A stretch of DNA of 64,000 nucleotides from JBBIND01 sp037444075 (GTDB lineage: Bacteria > Acidobacteriota > Terriglobia > Bryobacterales > Bryobacteraceae), in contig JBBIND010000007.1 of assembly GCA_037444075.1 (NCBI GenBank), forward strand, positions 16,435 through 80,434. The letters run 5' to 3'. The translations under genes and the position numbers were made by a program. Below, piece by piece: positions 45,019-54,440 of this stretch (position 1 is the first letter of the stretch; the number at the start of each line of letters is the position of its first letter). Below the pieces are notes generated by a model that did no database searches, was not told the origin of the DNA, and saw only the letters and a list, made by a program, of their open reading frames with translations.

Positions 45019-47448
45019 ATGAGAGGTCCGGAATCATCAGCTAAGAAAGGCAGGAGCGGCTATCGAACCCATCTGCTCACGCTGGCGTTACTGGCTCTCG
45101 GCGTCGCGGCGGGATACCTCAGCAGCCGGCTGGTGAATACCCACGCCGCGCCGGCTGACCCGAATCCCGCCCGGGAGAAACTCGATTTGCGGCCCGGTGG
45201 TTATTTCCCCCCGGGCTTCCCGCTGCACGGGTCGGTGAAACTGCTGAGTCAGCCCATCGTGGAGGCTGGCCAAAGAACGCGAGTCCGTTTTGAGTACACC
45301 GTCGGGAACATGGCGATCGAGCCCGGCATGTCCCTCGAGATCTGGAAGCACTTTACAAGCGACGCGGAAGAGCTTCAGACGGACAACCCCGAGCAGCCCG
45401 CCCACTTCACGGCGGAATTCACCGCCGCCGGGGTGAAGCCTCATTACCAGACCTACACCAACTGGGTGCAGCAAAACAGCCCTTCCGTCTTTCCGTATCG
45501 CAAGACCGCCGCCATCAGGCTTGAAGAGGGACGGCTCAAAGAGGGCGACAAGGTGACCTTCGACCTCGGCGGGCACAGGGGCATGCGCATGCAGTATTAC
45601 GAAGAGCGCCTGTTCAATTTCCGCGTGGTCATCACCCGGGACAACAAGGTGCTCGGCTACGGGGGCGATGCGCTGATGCGCGTGATTGGCGGACCGATGA
45701 AGAAGCTGCGCGTGCAGGCGCCCTCGGTCGTGAAACTCGGCGAGAACTTCCCGCTGGAAGTGGTGCCACTCGATGAATGGGTATCTCTGGCGCGCAATCA
45801 TCGTGTACTCGACTACCGTATCGTCGGCGGTGACGTCAGCGGGGGTAAGTTCATCTACGAGCAGGACCTGGAACACCACGTCGCGCGCGATGTGAAAGCC
45901 AATGCGGAGGGCGTGCTGCGCATCGTGGTGGAAACAACTGACGGCGAAGTGCGCGGCGTCAGCAATCCCATCTGGGTGGAGCGCAATCCACTGCGGCGGA
46001 TCTACTTCGGCGAACTGCATCAACATACGTACCTGCACGATGGCAGAGGCGTCTTTCGGGAACTGTACCTGCACGGACGCCGCGTAGGGCTCTTGGATTT
46101 CGGCGCCGTCACGCCGCATCACATGCCCATGAGTGTGACCGGGCCGAGCTTCCACCTGGAAGGCAAGCGTTTTCCGAGCGAGAACTGGCCCGAGTTGCAG
46201 AAGACCACCAAGTGGATGAACGGCTGGGAGGGTTTCGTTTCACTGCTCGGCTATGAATACAGCGTGGGCACCGACAAAGGCGGGCACCACAACGTCTACT
46301 ACAACGCCGACGAAGCCCGCAGCACGATGCAACTGGATCCTGAGGAGCCGGACGCGCCCATCGCCAAGATGATCAAAACATTGCAATTTGCTCAGGTGCC
46401 GACGCTCGTGATCCCTCACATCGGCGGCGGGCCGCCGGATTGGTCGCACCCGACCGACCAGCGCATCGAGAGGCTGTTTGAAATCGCCAGCGTGCACGGT
46501 GTTTTCGAGGAGTCCTGGCAGAAGCACCTGGAGAACGGCTTGCGCCTCGGCGCCATCGCGGCGGGCGATACGCACACCAGCACGATGGGCATCGCGTATC
46601 CGGGTCTCAACTACGTCATGACGAACGCGTTAGCCGGGGTCTACTCTCTGAGGAAGAACCGGCAGCAGATCTGGGACGGGCTTTATGAGCGCCGGAGTTT
46701 CGGCGCCACCGGCAACGCCAGGATTCTGCTCAACTTCGACGTGGCGGGGGAACTCATGGGCGGCGAGATCTCGTCGAGAATGGTGCAGGAGCCGCGCCTC
46801 ACGGCTCGCGTCTCAGGCACGTCTCCGCTGGTTCGCGTGGAGCTACTGAAGAACTCCAAAGTGATCCACACTGTGACGCCCTCGCGCAACCGGGGCACTC
46901 TGCTGCGCGTGGCGTGGGGAGACAACCTGTATCAGCGCAGGGCCGCCGTAGGGTTACGCAACGGCGAAATGAGAGCGGAAAGAGGCAAAATCTCACTCCG
47001 CGAAAGAATCCATCTTGATCAGGCCTTTGAATCCGTCAATCAGGACGGAGATGGGATCCGTTGGGTCACCGCCGCCATTTCGAATGACCGTGACGGCTTC
47101 CTGGCGGACATCTCCGAGGCCACGGGCAAGTACCTGACTTTCAAGCTCGATGATTCTGACACTGTAGGCTTGATCGAGGTTCGCATCCCGCTCGACCAAC
47201 TCCGCAAGGAAGGCTACTTCGCCTTCAACCAGAAAGCGGGACCGAAGGTTAAGCATCCCTACATGGAGAAGATGGGTGTCGCGCCCGCATTCTTCCTCGA
47301 ATGTGAATTGGTGGACGCGCAGGGTCCGCTGGATATCACCGTGGACTATCTTGACCGGCAGGCGGTGAAACCGGGCGACTACTACTACCTGCGGATGGAG
47401 CAACTGGACACGAACAAAGCCTGGTCCAGTCCTGTTTGGGTCAATTGA
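45019..47448 (+). CDS. DUF3604 protein, secreted or membrane-anchored
   Basis: An 809-residue protein with an N-terminal membrane/signal segment (THLLTLALLALGVAAGYL, about 16-33). The C-terminal two thirds carry the DUF3604 pattern IYFGELHQHTYLHDGRG (about 333-349), LDFGAVTPHHMP, LGYEYSVGTDKGGHHNVYY and GAIAAGDTHTS, with clustered His and Asp residues like a PHP-type metal site. Function is not established for the family; a phosphoesterase- or hydrolase-like activity is possible. GTG 45013 is an alternative start. Converges on the endonuclease-family gene with an 8-bp overlap. Confidence 0.8.
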   Translation: MRGPESSAKKGRSGYRTHLLTLALLALGVAAGYLSSRLVNTHAAPADPNPAREKLDLRPGGYFPPGFPLHGSVKLLSQPIVEAGQRTRVRFEYTVGNMAIEPGMSLEIWKHFTSDAEELQTDNPEQPAHFTAEFTAAGVKPHYQTYTNWVQQNSPSVFPYRKTAAIRLEEGRLKEGDKVTFDLGGHRGMRMQYYEERLFNFRVVITRDNKVLGYGGDALMRVIGGPMKKLRVQAPSVVKLGENFPLEVVPLDEWVSLARNHRVLDYRIVGGDVSGGKFIYEQDLEHHVARDVKANAEGVLRIVVETTDGEVRGVSNPIWVERNPLRRIYFGELHQHTYLHDGRGVFRELYLHGRRVGLLDFGAVTPHHMPMSVTGPSFHLEGKRFPSENWPELQKTTKWMNGWEGFVSLLGYEYSVGTDKGGHHNVYYNADEARSTMQLDPEEPDAPIAKMIKTLQFAQVPTLVIPHIGGGPPDWSHPTDQRIERLFEIASVHGVFEESWQKHLENGLRLGAIAAGDTHTSTMGIAYPGLNYVMTNALAGVYSLRKNRQQIWDGLYERRSFGATGNARILLNFDVAGELMGGEISSRMVQEPRLTARVSGTSPLVRVELLKNSKVIHTVTPSRNRGTLLRVAWGDNLYQRRAAVGLRNGEMRAERGKISLRERIHLDQAFESVNQDGDGIRWVTAAISNDRDGFLADISEATGKYLTFKLDDSDTVGLIEVRIPLDQLRKEGYFAFNQKAGPKVKHPYMEKMGVAPAFFLECELVDAQGPLDITVDYLDRQAVKPGDYYYLRMEQLDTNKAWSSPVWVN

Positions 47449-48235
47449 CCGGCTTTGCCTGCTGCTCCGGCTGCCCGGCGGGCGGGAGCAGTTCAAGCAC
47501 CGCCACGATGGGCAGGTGGTCCGACGCCACCGGCTCATTCAGCACCCGAACCTCGATGACGCGCCAGCGTTCCGCCGGGCGGAAGAGAACGTAGTCGATC
47601 TGCCGCCTCGGGTTATTCACGGGGATGGTGGGTGACTCTACATCGCCGCCCGCGATCAGGAAGTGCTCTGAAAGCAATTGCATAGGGCGGCTGCCCCGCA
47701 CCGCGTTCAGGTCTCCGGCCAGCACGGTGGGCAGCGCCGGTTCGGTCATGGACGGGATGACGCGCGCGGCGGCCACGCGGTCTTCCTCGCTGGCGTTATC
47801 GAGGTGCGTGGCCAGGAACCGGAAACCGTCCACGTCCACGGCGAGCACAGCGCGCGCCTCACGTCCCGGCGAAAAGGGCAGCGGATGGTTGCACTTCGCG
47901 AGCACGGGGGGCTTGGAGAGGACGGCGTTGCCGTACTGCCCGCCCTGGAAATCGATGGCGCGGCCGAACACCACCTCCATTCCCGTGAGGCGGCCGAGTT
48001 CCGCAGCCTGGTCAACGCCGCCTGTTCTTCGAGTGTGGCGGTCCACTTCCTGAAGGGCCACGATGTCCGGCGAGACCGACTGTATGACTTTGGCGATGCG
48101 TTCAAGGTCCACCCGCTCATCCATGCCGCGAGCGTGATGAATGTTGTAGCTCATCACAGTGAGCCGACGAGGAGCCTCGCCGGCAACCGCCCCACAGCAA
48201 GCGGCCAAACCCAGCACAAGCAACCGGATGCGCAT
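47441..48235 (-). CDS. Endonuclease/exonuclease/phosphatase family protein, exported
   Basis: A 264-residue metal-dependent phosphoesterase of the DNase I/sphingomyelinase fold. Signal peptide (1-19), then LTVMSYNIHHARGMD (Asn of the metal site), IVALQEVDRHT (catalytic Glu), THLDNA, VLAGDLNAVRGS and VASDHLPIVAVL (catalytic Asp-His). Substrate could be a phospholipid, inositol phosphate or nucleic acid; the export signal makes an envelope or external substrate more likely. Divergent from nadE across 47 bp. Confidence 0.85.
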   Translation of the reverse strand: MRIRLLVLGLAACCGAVAGEAPRRLTVMSYNIHHARGMDERVDLERIAKVIQSVSPDIVALQEVDRHTRRTGGVDQAAELGRLTGMEVVFGRAIDFQGGQYGNAVLSKPPVLAKCNHPLPFSPGREARAVLAVDVDGFRFLATHLDNASEEDRVAAARVIPSMTEPALPTVLAGDLNAVRGSRPMQLLSEHFLIAGGDVESPTIPVNNPRRQIDYVLFRPAERWRVIEVRVLNEPVASDHLPIVAVLELLPPAGQPEQQAKPVN

Positions 48236-48282
48236 GACCCTACTCTAGTTCGCCTGAGGCTCCGGTTACAATAAGGGATTCG

Positions 48283-49932
48283 ATGCGTATCGCCATCGGG
48301 CAAATCAATACCACCGTCGGTGACCTGGAGGGAAACGTTACGCTCATGGTGGCGGCGGCCAGGCAAGCCGTCGGACGCCAGGCTGACCTGGTCGTCTTTC
48401 CGGAGCTCTCGGTCACCGGTTATCCGCCGAGAGATCTGCTGGAAAAGCCCAGTTTCATGCGGCAGGCAGCGGAACAACTCGAACGCCTCGCCGCGGAAAC
48501 GGCGGCTCTGGACCTAGCCGTGCTTTGCGGCACCGTCGAGCCCTCCGATTCCAGAGTAGGACCGCGCGCGGCAAATTCCGCAGTGTTGCTTGAGCGGGGC
48601 AAGGTCGTCTTCCGTCAGAGGAAGATGCTGTTGCCTTCCTACGACGTCTTCGACGAAGGCCGCTATTTCGCACCCGCTGAACAGCAGCACGCCTGCACGC
48701 TCCGCGGCAGGCGCGTCGCCATCACCGTCTGCGAAGACGCCTGGAATGACAAGCAGTTCTGGGCGCAGCGCATGTACCATCGTGACCCGGTGGAGGAGTT
48801 GGTTCAGTCCGGAGCCGATCTGCTCATCAGCATCAACGCCTCCCCCTACCATTTGGGAAAGCGCCTCCTCCGGCAGGAAATCTTCGCCTCCGCGGCTCGC
48901 CGTTACCGGATTCCGGTGGTCTACGTGAATCAGGTGGGGGGCAACGATCAACTGGTGTTCGATGGCAATGGTTTTGCCTTGGATCAGGATGGCCAAGTGA
49001 TCGCCGCAGCGCACAGCTTCCGGGAAGATCTGGCGCTGGTCGACTTGGAGCGTGGAGAAGGGGACATCCGCGCCACGATTGCCGACGGTGAAGAAGCGGT
49101 CTACGAAGCTCTCGTGCTCGGAACACGCGACTACGTGCGCAAGTGCGGATTCAGGCAAGCCCTGCTGGGGCTGAGCGGCGGTATCGATTCGACCATCACT
49201 GCCGTGATCGCTGTGGACGCCATCGGCCGCGAGAACGTCATCGGTGTTGCCATGCCGGGGCCGTTCAGTTCGGATCATAGCCTCGCGGATGCCCGGGCGC
49301 TGGCGGACAACCTCGGCATGCGCTTTGAGGTGCTGCCCCTCACCGGCGTCTACGAAGCCTGCCTGGGGCAATTGGAAACCGTGTTTGAGGGCCTCCCCAG
49401 GGACGTCACCGAGGAGAACATTCAGGCGCGGTTGCGAGGCGTTACGCTGATGGCCCTCTCCAACAAGTGGGGCGCCATGGTGCTCAGCACCGGAAACAAG
49501 AGCGAATTGGCAGTGGGCTATACCACCCTCTACGGCGATATGTGCGGCGGCTTGGCCGTGATCAGCGACGTACCCAAGACGATGGTGTACAAACTGGCCC
49601 GCTTGGCCAACCTGCGCCATAGCGGCGCTATCCCGGAAAGCGTCTTCACCAAGCCGCCTTCAGCGGAGCTCAGGCCAAACCAGAAGGACTCGGACTCTCT
49701 GCCAGAGTATGAAGTCCTGGATGCGATTCTGCGTGAGTACATCGAGGAGAACCGGCCGTCACAGGAAATCGCCGGCCGGCTTGGCTTGCCCCCAGCGCTG
49801 GTCCGCGAGGTGACCACGAAAGTGGACCGCAACGAATACAAGCGGCAGCAGGCCCCACCCGGCTTGAAAGTCACTTCCAAAGCTTTCGGCATCGGGCGCC
49901 GGCTTCCCATCGCGCAGAGGTTTTCTCCGTGA
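48283..49932 (+). CDS. nadE: Glutamine-dependent NAD+ synthetase
   Basis: Last step of NAD synthesis, with amidation of nicotinate adenine dinucleotide using glutamine-derived ammonia. The 549-residue product is the two-domain form: an N-terminal nitrilase-type glutaminase with Glu41 (FPELSVTGYPP), Lys114 (RQRKMLLPSYD) and Cys150 (ITVCEDAW), and a C-terminal synthetase with P-loop LSGGIDST (297-304) and TGNKSELAVGYTTLYGD. AGGGA lies about 5 nt before the ATG. The last codons overlap the GTG start of the next gene. Confidence 0.97.
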   Translation: MRIAIGQINTTVGDLEGNVTLMVAAARQAVGRQADLVVFPELSVTGYPPRDLLEKPSFMRQAAEQLERLAAETAALDLAVLCGTVEPSDSRVGPRAANSAVLLERGKVVFRQRKMLLPSYDVFDEGRYFAPAEQQHACTLRGRRVAITVCEDAWNDKQFWAQRMYHRDPVEELVQSGADLLISINASPYHLGKRLLRQEIFASAARRYRIPVVYVNQVGGNDQLVFDGNGFALDQDGQVIAAAHSFREDLALVDLERGEGDIRATIADGEEAVYEALVLGTRDYVRKCGFRQALLGLSGGIDSTITAVIAVDAIGRENVIGVAMPGPFSSDHSLADARALADNLGMRFEVLPLTGVYEACLGQLETVFEGLPRDVTEENIQARLRGVTLMALSNKWGAMVLSTGNKSELAVGYTTLYGDMCGGLAVISDVPKTMVYKLARLANLRHSGAIPESVFTKPPSAELRPNQKDSDSLPEYEVLDAILREYIEENRPSQEIAGRLGLPPALVREVTTKVDRNEYKRQQAPPGLKVTSKAFGIGRRLPIAQRFSP

Positions 49933-52160
49933 CCGTCAGGCTCGGTATCGCTCTGCTCGCCTTGGCGGCTCTCGTGTGCGCACAGGCCGCCGATGCCGCC
50001 TCTGAGGGCGCAGCATTGCCTACAGGGTGGAGGCTCCGCCCAGGCGGTACTCAGGTTGCAGCCGGGGAGTGGCCCCTCAAGGCAAGCCTCTCGCCCAACG
50101 GCCGGTTCGTGGCTGTCAGCCGGTCCGGGGTTGAGGAGCCCTCCGTCAGTCTGCTACGCGCCAGCGACTTCAAGGAGACCGGCCGGGCGCCCGTGGCGGA
50201 TGCCTGGCCCGGCCTTGTCTTTTCCCCGGACGGACGGCATTTATACGCCAGTGGAGGCGGTCAGGCGGCGGTTTACGAGTTCAAAGTCTCCGATGACGGC
50301 AGGCTGAGCCTGGCGCGTGTCTTCGAAGTGGTTCCGCAGGCGAAGCGCACGGCGCGGGATTTTGCCGGCGACATAGCGTTCTCCCCCGACGGGCGGCTGC
50401 TCTACGTTGCCGCTATGTTTCAGGATGCCGTGATGGTGATCAACCCGCAGTCCGGACGCGTCATAGAGCGGTTCGCCACCGGGCGCCGTCCCAGCCGCGT
50501 CGTGTTTCATCCGGACGGCAAGTCATTCTTCGTCACGGGATGGGCGGACGGCTCCCTGCATCACCACGAGACCGTTAACGGTCGCCGCATCAGCTCGCTG
50601 CGCCTGGGTCCCCAGCCTGTTGACCTGGCCCTCGGCGTGAAGCCCTTGCTCTCGGAAGAAGGCGAGCCGCTGCCTTACAGGCTGAGGTTGTTTGCGGCGG
50701 CGGCCAACACCAACCGTGTCTACGTAGCTGGCGTCACAGCCGGCCACGAGATGGCGCTGATAGACACCATTGACGTTTCGATGACCCGGCGGCAGCCGCT
50801 GGGCATGACACCGTCTGCACTGGCTCTGGATGAAGCGGCGGGAAGGCTGCACGTGGTTTGCTCGGACGCCAACGCTGTCGCCGTGGTGGATGTCACCGGA
50901 CTGCGGAGCCGTGTGTTGGGATTCCTCCCGGTCGGTTGGTATCCCACCGCGGCCAGCGTGCTTCCCGGCGGCGGTTTGGCCGTCGTCAATGCCCGCGGTT
51001 CTGCTCCCTCGGTCGGCGCAGGGAGGCGCGGAGCGAAGGCCGGTCTACCCCCGGGCAGCATCTCCCTGTTCGACAAGCTCGGTGAAGAAGAACTGGCCGG
51101 ATTCACGCGCACAGTGCTCGAGAACTCGCCCTACGATGACGGACTGCTCGATGCAGCCAAAGGTCCTGCGAGCAGCCTGATTCCGCTTTCGCCGGGCGCT
51201 CCCTCGCCCTTGAAGCATGTTCTTTACATCATCCGGGGCAGATTCCGGTTGGACAGAGCGGGTGGGGCCGAAGCCGGCGCGGCAGGCGCGAATCCCGGCC
51301 CCAACCTCCTCAAGTTGGCCCGCGAGTACACGGTCCTTTCCGGCATGCGGATGCTCGGTGATTCGGAGCTTGACGGCATGAGCTTGGCGACCGCCGCGAT
51401 CGTGCCGCACATGGTCCAGCGCCTTTGGCCTGGCCGCTTTGCCGGCAGGCACCAGGCAGGAGATTTAGAGGGGGGCGAGCCGGCCGCTCTGCCTGCCGCC
51501 GGCTACCTGTGGTCCAATGCCGCCGCTGCGGGCCTTCGCGTGCGGAGCTATGGCATCTTCGTGAGGAACTCGAGCGGCGCAGCCGCAGCGATGCAGGTGG
51601 AGGCCGTGCCGGAAGCGTCCCTGGCTCGCTTCACGGACCGGAAGTTCCGCGGTCCTGACCATGCCTATCCCGATTCGCGCCGCGCCGAAGCGTTCGCAGA
51701 GGACTTGCGCAACCTGGAAGCATCCGGTCAACTGCCTGACCTGATGGTGATGCGGTTGGCCGGAGGGACGGCGGAGGACATGGCGGATCATGACCGTGCG
51801 CTCGGCGCAGTGGTTGCGGCCTGCGCGCGTAGCCCAATGTGGCCTCGCTTGAGCATCTTCATTGTGGATGCCGGAGCCCCGGACGGTATCAAGGGAGGGA
51901 GCCTGGTGGTTTCACCGTATGCACGGCGCGGGCACATCGACCCGGCCCCCTACTCGACTGCCTCCGTCTTGAGGACTATTGAATTGATCCTGGGCCTGCG
52001 CCCCATGACGCATTATGACGCCGCCGCCCCGGTGATCCACGAGGCATTTCAGGCGAAACCGGAAGCGCGCCCTTTTGAACCTGAATGGGGAGCAGGGCGC
52101 GTGGCACGATCCGCCGGGTTGCCAACTGCCGGAACGGCAACCTCGGGAAGCCGGCCATGA
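49929..52160 (+). CDS. Secreted beta-propeller protein with decayed phosphoesterase domain
   Basis: A 743-residue exported protein. Signal peptide (1-23), a YncE-like seven-blade propeller (about 45-400; SPNGRFVAVSR, FSPDGRHLYASGG, FHPDGKSFFVTGWADG), then a domain in the position of a phospholipase C/acid-phosphatase-type phosphoesterase. It keeps the frame LKHVLYIIRGRF, LIPLSPGAPSPLKHVL and VVSPYARRGHIDP, SVLRTIELILGLRPMTHYDA, but the active-site strings usual there (ENRTYDQ, NDHT, VEDDAQNGPDHVD) are replaced by RGRFRLDR, GGTAED and VDAGAPDGIKGG. It is likely catalytically dead. The GTG start overlaps the nadE stop. Confidence 0.75.
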   Translation: MTVRLGIALLALAALVCAQAADAASEGAALPTGWRLRPGGTQVAAGEWPLKASLSPNGRFVAVSRSGVEEPSVSLLRASDFKETGRAPVADAWPGLVFSPDGRHLYASGGGQAAVYEFKVSDDGRLSLARVFEVVPQAKRTARDFAGDIAFSPDGRLLYVAAMFQDAVMVINPQSGRVIERFATGRRPSRVVFHPDGKSFFVTGWADGSLHHHETVNGRRISSLRLGPQPVDLALGVKPLLSEEGEPLPYRLRLFAAAANTNRVYVAGVTAGHEMALIDTIDVSMTRRQPLGMTPSALALDEAAGRLHVVCSDANAVAVVDVTGLRSRVLGFLPVGWYPTAASVLPGGGLAVVNARGSAPSVGAGRRGAKAGLPPGSISLFDKLGEEELAGFTRTVLENSPYDDGLLDAAKGPASSLIPLSPGAPSPLKHVLYIIRGRFRLDRAGGAEAGAAGANPGPNLLKLAREYTVLSGMRMLGDSELDGMSLATAAIVPHMVQRLWPGRFAGRHQAGDLEGGEPAALPAAGYLWSNAAAAGLRVRSYGIFVRNSSGAAAAMQVEAVPEASLARFTDRKFRGPDHAYPDSRRAEAFAEDLRNLEASGQLPDLMVMRLAGGTAEDMADHDRALGAVVAACARSPMWPRLSIFIVDAGAPDGIKGGSLVVSPYARRGHIDPAPYSTASVLRTIELILGLRPMTHYDAAAPVIHEAFQAKPEARPFEPEWGAGRVARSAGLPTAGTATSGSRP

Positions 52161-52264
52161 GCGTCAACGCGCCAATCGTTGTTGCCGCGCCGCCATGGGC
52201 CGGGGGGATCCCGGTTTTGAGGACCAAGCCGAACCAGAGGGGAGGCGGGTACTACTCCCGCTGA
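52157..52264 (+). CDS. Possible 35-residue ORF between the propeller and GH57 genes
   Basis: ATG overlaps the stop of the preceding gene (ATGA) and the frame runs 35 codons (MSVNAPIVVAAPPWAGGIPV to GGGYYSR) to a stop 7 nt before the GH57 start. Its position would couple translation across the 111-bp spacer. No family is recognised and it may be fortuitous. Confidence 0.25.
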   Translation: MSVNAPIVVAAPPWAGGIPVLRTKPNQRGGGYYSR

Positions 52265-52271
52265 GAGAACC

Positions 52272-54407
52272 ATGCCGCGAATCTACGTTTGCTTCCTCTG
52301 GCACATGCACCAGCCCTTCTACAAGGACCTGGTGAAGGGAGAATACCGGCTCCCCTGGACGCGGCTCCACGCGCTCAAGGATTACTACGGCATGGTGAGC
52401 GTGCTCCGGGACTTTCCCGAGGTCAAGCAGACCTTCAACCTGGTTCCCGGCATGCTGGAGCAAATCGAGGAATACGCCGCCGGCAAAGCCGTGGACCCAT
52501 TTCTGCGCTGCGCGTTGAAACCTGCCGAAGAACTCACCACGGAAGAAATGGACTTCATGCTGCACTATTTCTTCCAGGCCAACGAGCAGCATCTCATACG
52601 GCGCTACCCCCGCTATGGCGAACTCTTCGATGCCTGGCGCTCCACTGCCCGAAACTCGAGACGCGCCCGGCTGCTGTTCAGCGTACAGGCGTTCCGGGAT
52701 TTGCAGGTGCTCTCCCAACTCGCGTGGTTTGATGAGGAGTATCTCACCGGGGACCCCGACATCTCCGGCCTGGTTCGCAAGGGGCGAAACTACTCGCTGG
52801 AAGATCAGGCCCTGATGGGCCGCAAACAGAATGAGATTTTGGGCAAGGTTTTGCCCGTCTACCGCGAGTTTGCGGAAAGCGGCCAGATCGAGATTTCCAG
52901 CACGCCTCACTACCATCCCATCCTGCCGCTGTTGTGCGACAGCGACATCGCCGGCGTTTCCCATCCTTACGTGTCTTTGCCGCCGCGCTTCCGCTACCCG
53001 GAGGACGCCCGGGCGCAACTGGAGAAGAGCCGGGAATACTGCCGGGCACGGTTTGGCGCGCCGACGGCGGGGCTTTGGCCCTCGGAGGGTTCGGTCTCCG
53101 ACGAAGTGCTGGCGATGGCGGCGGACCTCGGCTACCAATGGGTGGCTACTGACAATGGCGTCCTCAGCCGGACGCTGCATGCGCCCGCCCTTCCGGCGGT
53201 CACTTACCGTCCCTATTTGTGGCAGCAGGGCGGGCGGCGGATACACGCGATTTTCAGGGACCATTACCTGAGCGATTTGGTGGGTTTTGTCTACTCGCGC
53301 ATGGATGCCCATCAAGCCGCCGAAGACTTGCTGCACCGGATTCGCGAAAACTGCCGCGGCATCCTGGCCGAAGGCAGGGACGCTCTGGTGCCTGTCATTC
53401 TGGACGGCGAGAACGCCTGGGAGCATTACCACGAAAGCGGGCGCGAGTTTCTGCGAGCGCTGTATCGCCGGTTAACGGACGACGGCACGATGCTGGCGAC
53501 GACGGTTTCAGAGGCGCTGTCGGCCATGGAACCCGCTCCCTTGGATCACATTTTTCCCGGCTCCTGGATCAGTGCGAACTTCGACGTATGGATCGGTTTT
53601 GAAGAAGACAACCGGGCCTGGGAATATCTCCTCCGTGCCCGTCAAGCCTACGAAAGGGCCACGTCTGGCGCCGGCCCGGACTCCATCCCCGAAGACCGCC
53701 GCCGGCTGGCTTACGAGGAACTGCTGATCGCCGAAGGCAGCGACTGGTGCTGGTGGTACGGGCCGCATCATCATTCGGAAAATCAATCCGATTTCGACCG
53801 TCTCTTCCGCGACCACGTGGCCAACGTCTACCGGGCCCTGGGGCAGACGCCTCCCGAGGAACTCTCGCGTCCTATCCTCAGGCTGCCGGAAGCGGAAATC
53901 CATGAGCCGCCCACAGCGCCTGTGGCGCCTGTTCTCGATGGCGAAGTGACTTCGTATTTCGAATGGATGGGAGCGGGGCTTTACCGGCTCGATCAAAGAT
54001 CAGGCGCCATGCACGGCCAACGTTACCTGATCCAGGAACTACGCTACGGGGCGGACCAACGCAACCTCTATCTACGCCTGGATTTTGAAGAAACCGCAAG
54101 AAGCCGTCTGCCCGGCGCGGTCGTTCGGCTGAACCTGGAATCCGGAGAGCAATCCGGCTTCGCACACCAAGTTGCGATCCTCATAGGGGAGGGTCACGCC
54201 GTGGTGGAGAGCGCCACCTGCCCGGCAGAGGCCGCGTTTGCCAAAGTGCTGGAAGTGAAACTGCCCCTGTCGGGCTTGGGTGTTTCACCTGGAGAGCGGG
54301 TGCGGCTTCAGTTGTCTCTCTGGGAGGACGCCCTGCCCGCAGACGCACTGCCGCGCGCCGGTTGGCTCGTGATTTCGACCGAAGAGCCGCGGGAGTGGCC
54401 GCTGTAG
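52272..54407 (+). CDS. Glycoside hydrolase family 57 (alpha-amylase/glucanotransferase type)
   Basis: Acts on alpha-glucans, probably glycogen; no signal peptide, so cytoplasmic. The 711-residue product has GH57 region 1 LWHMHQPFYKD (9-19), NLVPGMLEQIEEY, region 3 GLWPSEGSVSDEVL with nucleophile Glu272, and region 4 VILDGENAWEHY with catalytic Asp378; EEDNRAWEYLLRAR and the GSDWCWWYGPHHHSENQSDF stretch (about 490-509) mark the helical domain, and a C-terminal beta domain follows. GAGAG lies 5-6 nt before the ATG. Exact specificity (amylase, branching or transferase) is not determined. Confidence 0.88.
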   Translation: MPRIYVCFLWHMHQPFYKDLVKGEYRLPWTRLHALKDYYGMVSVLRDFPEVKQTFNLVPGMLEQIEEYAAGKAVDPFLRCALKPAEELTTEEMDFMLHYFFQANEQHLIRRYPRYGELFDAWRSTARNSRRARLLFSVQAFRDLQVLSQLAWFDEEYLTGDPDISGLVRKGRNYSLEDQALMGRKQNEILGKVLPVYREFAESGQIEISSTPHYHPILPLLCDSDIAGVSHPYVSLPPRFRYPEDARAQLEKSREYCRARFGAPTAGLWPSEGSVSDEVLAMAADLGYQWVATDNGVLSRTLHAPALPAVTYRPYLWQQGGRRIHAIFRDHYLSDLVGFVYSRMDAHQAAEDLLHRIRENCRGILAEGRDALVPVILDGENAWEHYHESGREFLRALYRRLTDDGTMLATTVSEALSAMEPAPLDHIFPGSWISANFDVWIGFEEDNRAWEYLLRARQAYERATSGAGPDSIPEDRRRLAYEELLIAEGSDWCWWYGPHHHSENQSDFDRLFRDHVANVYRALGQTPPEELSRPILRLPEAEIHEPPTAPVAPVLDGEVTSYFEWMGAGLYRLDQRSGAMHGQRYLIQELRYGADQRNLYLRLDFEETARSRLPGAVVRLNLESGEQSGFAHQVAILIGEGHAVVESATCPAEAAFAKVLEVKLPLSGLGVSPGERVRLQLSLWEDALPADALPRAGWLVISTEEPREWPL

Positions 54408-54440
54408 CCAGGCCTCAAAACGCCCCCGCGTAGGTGGACC

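Noticed and set aside
52164..53432. 422-codon open frame antisense to GH57
   Set aside because: No motif; opposite strong GH57 catalytic regions.
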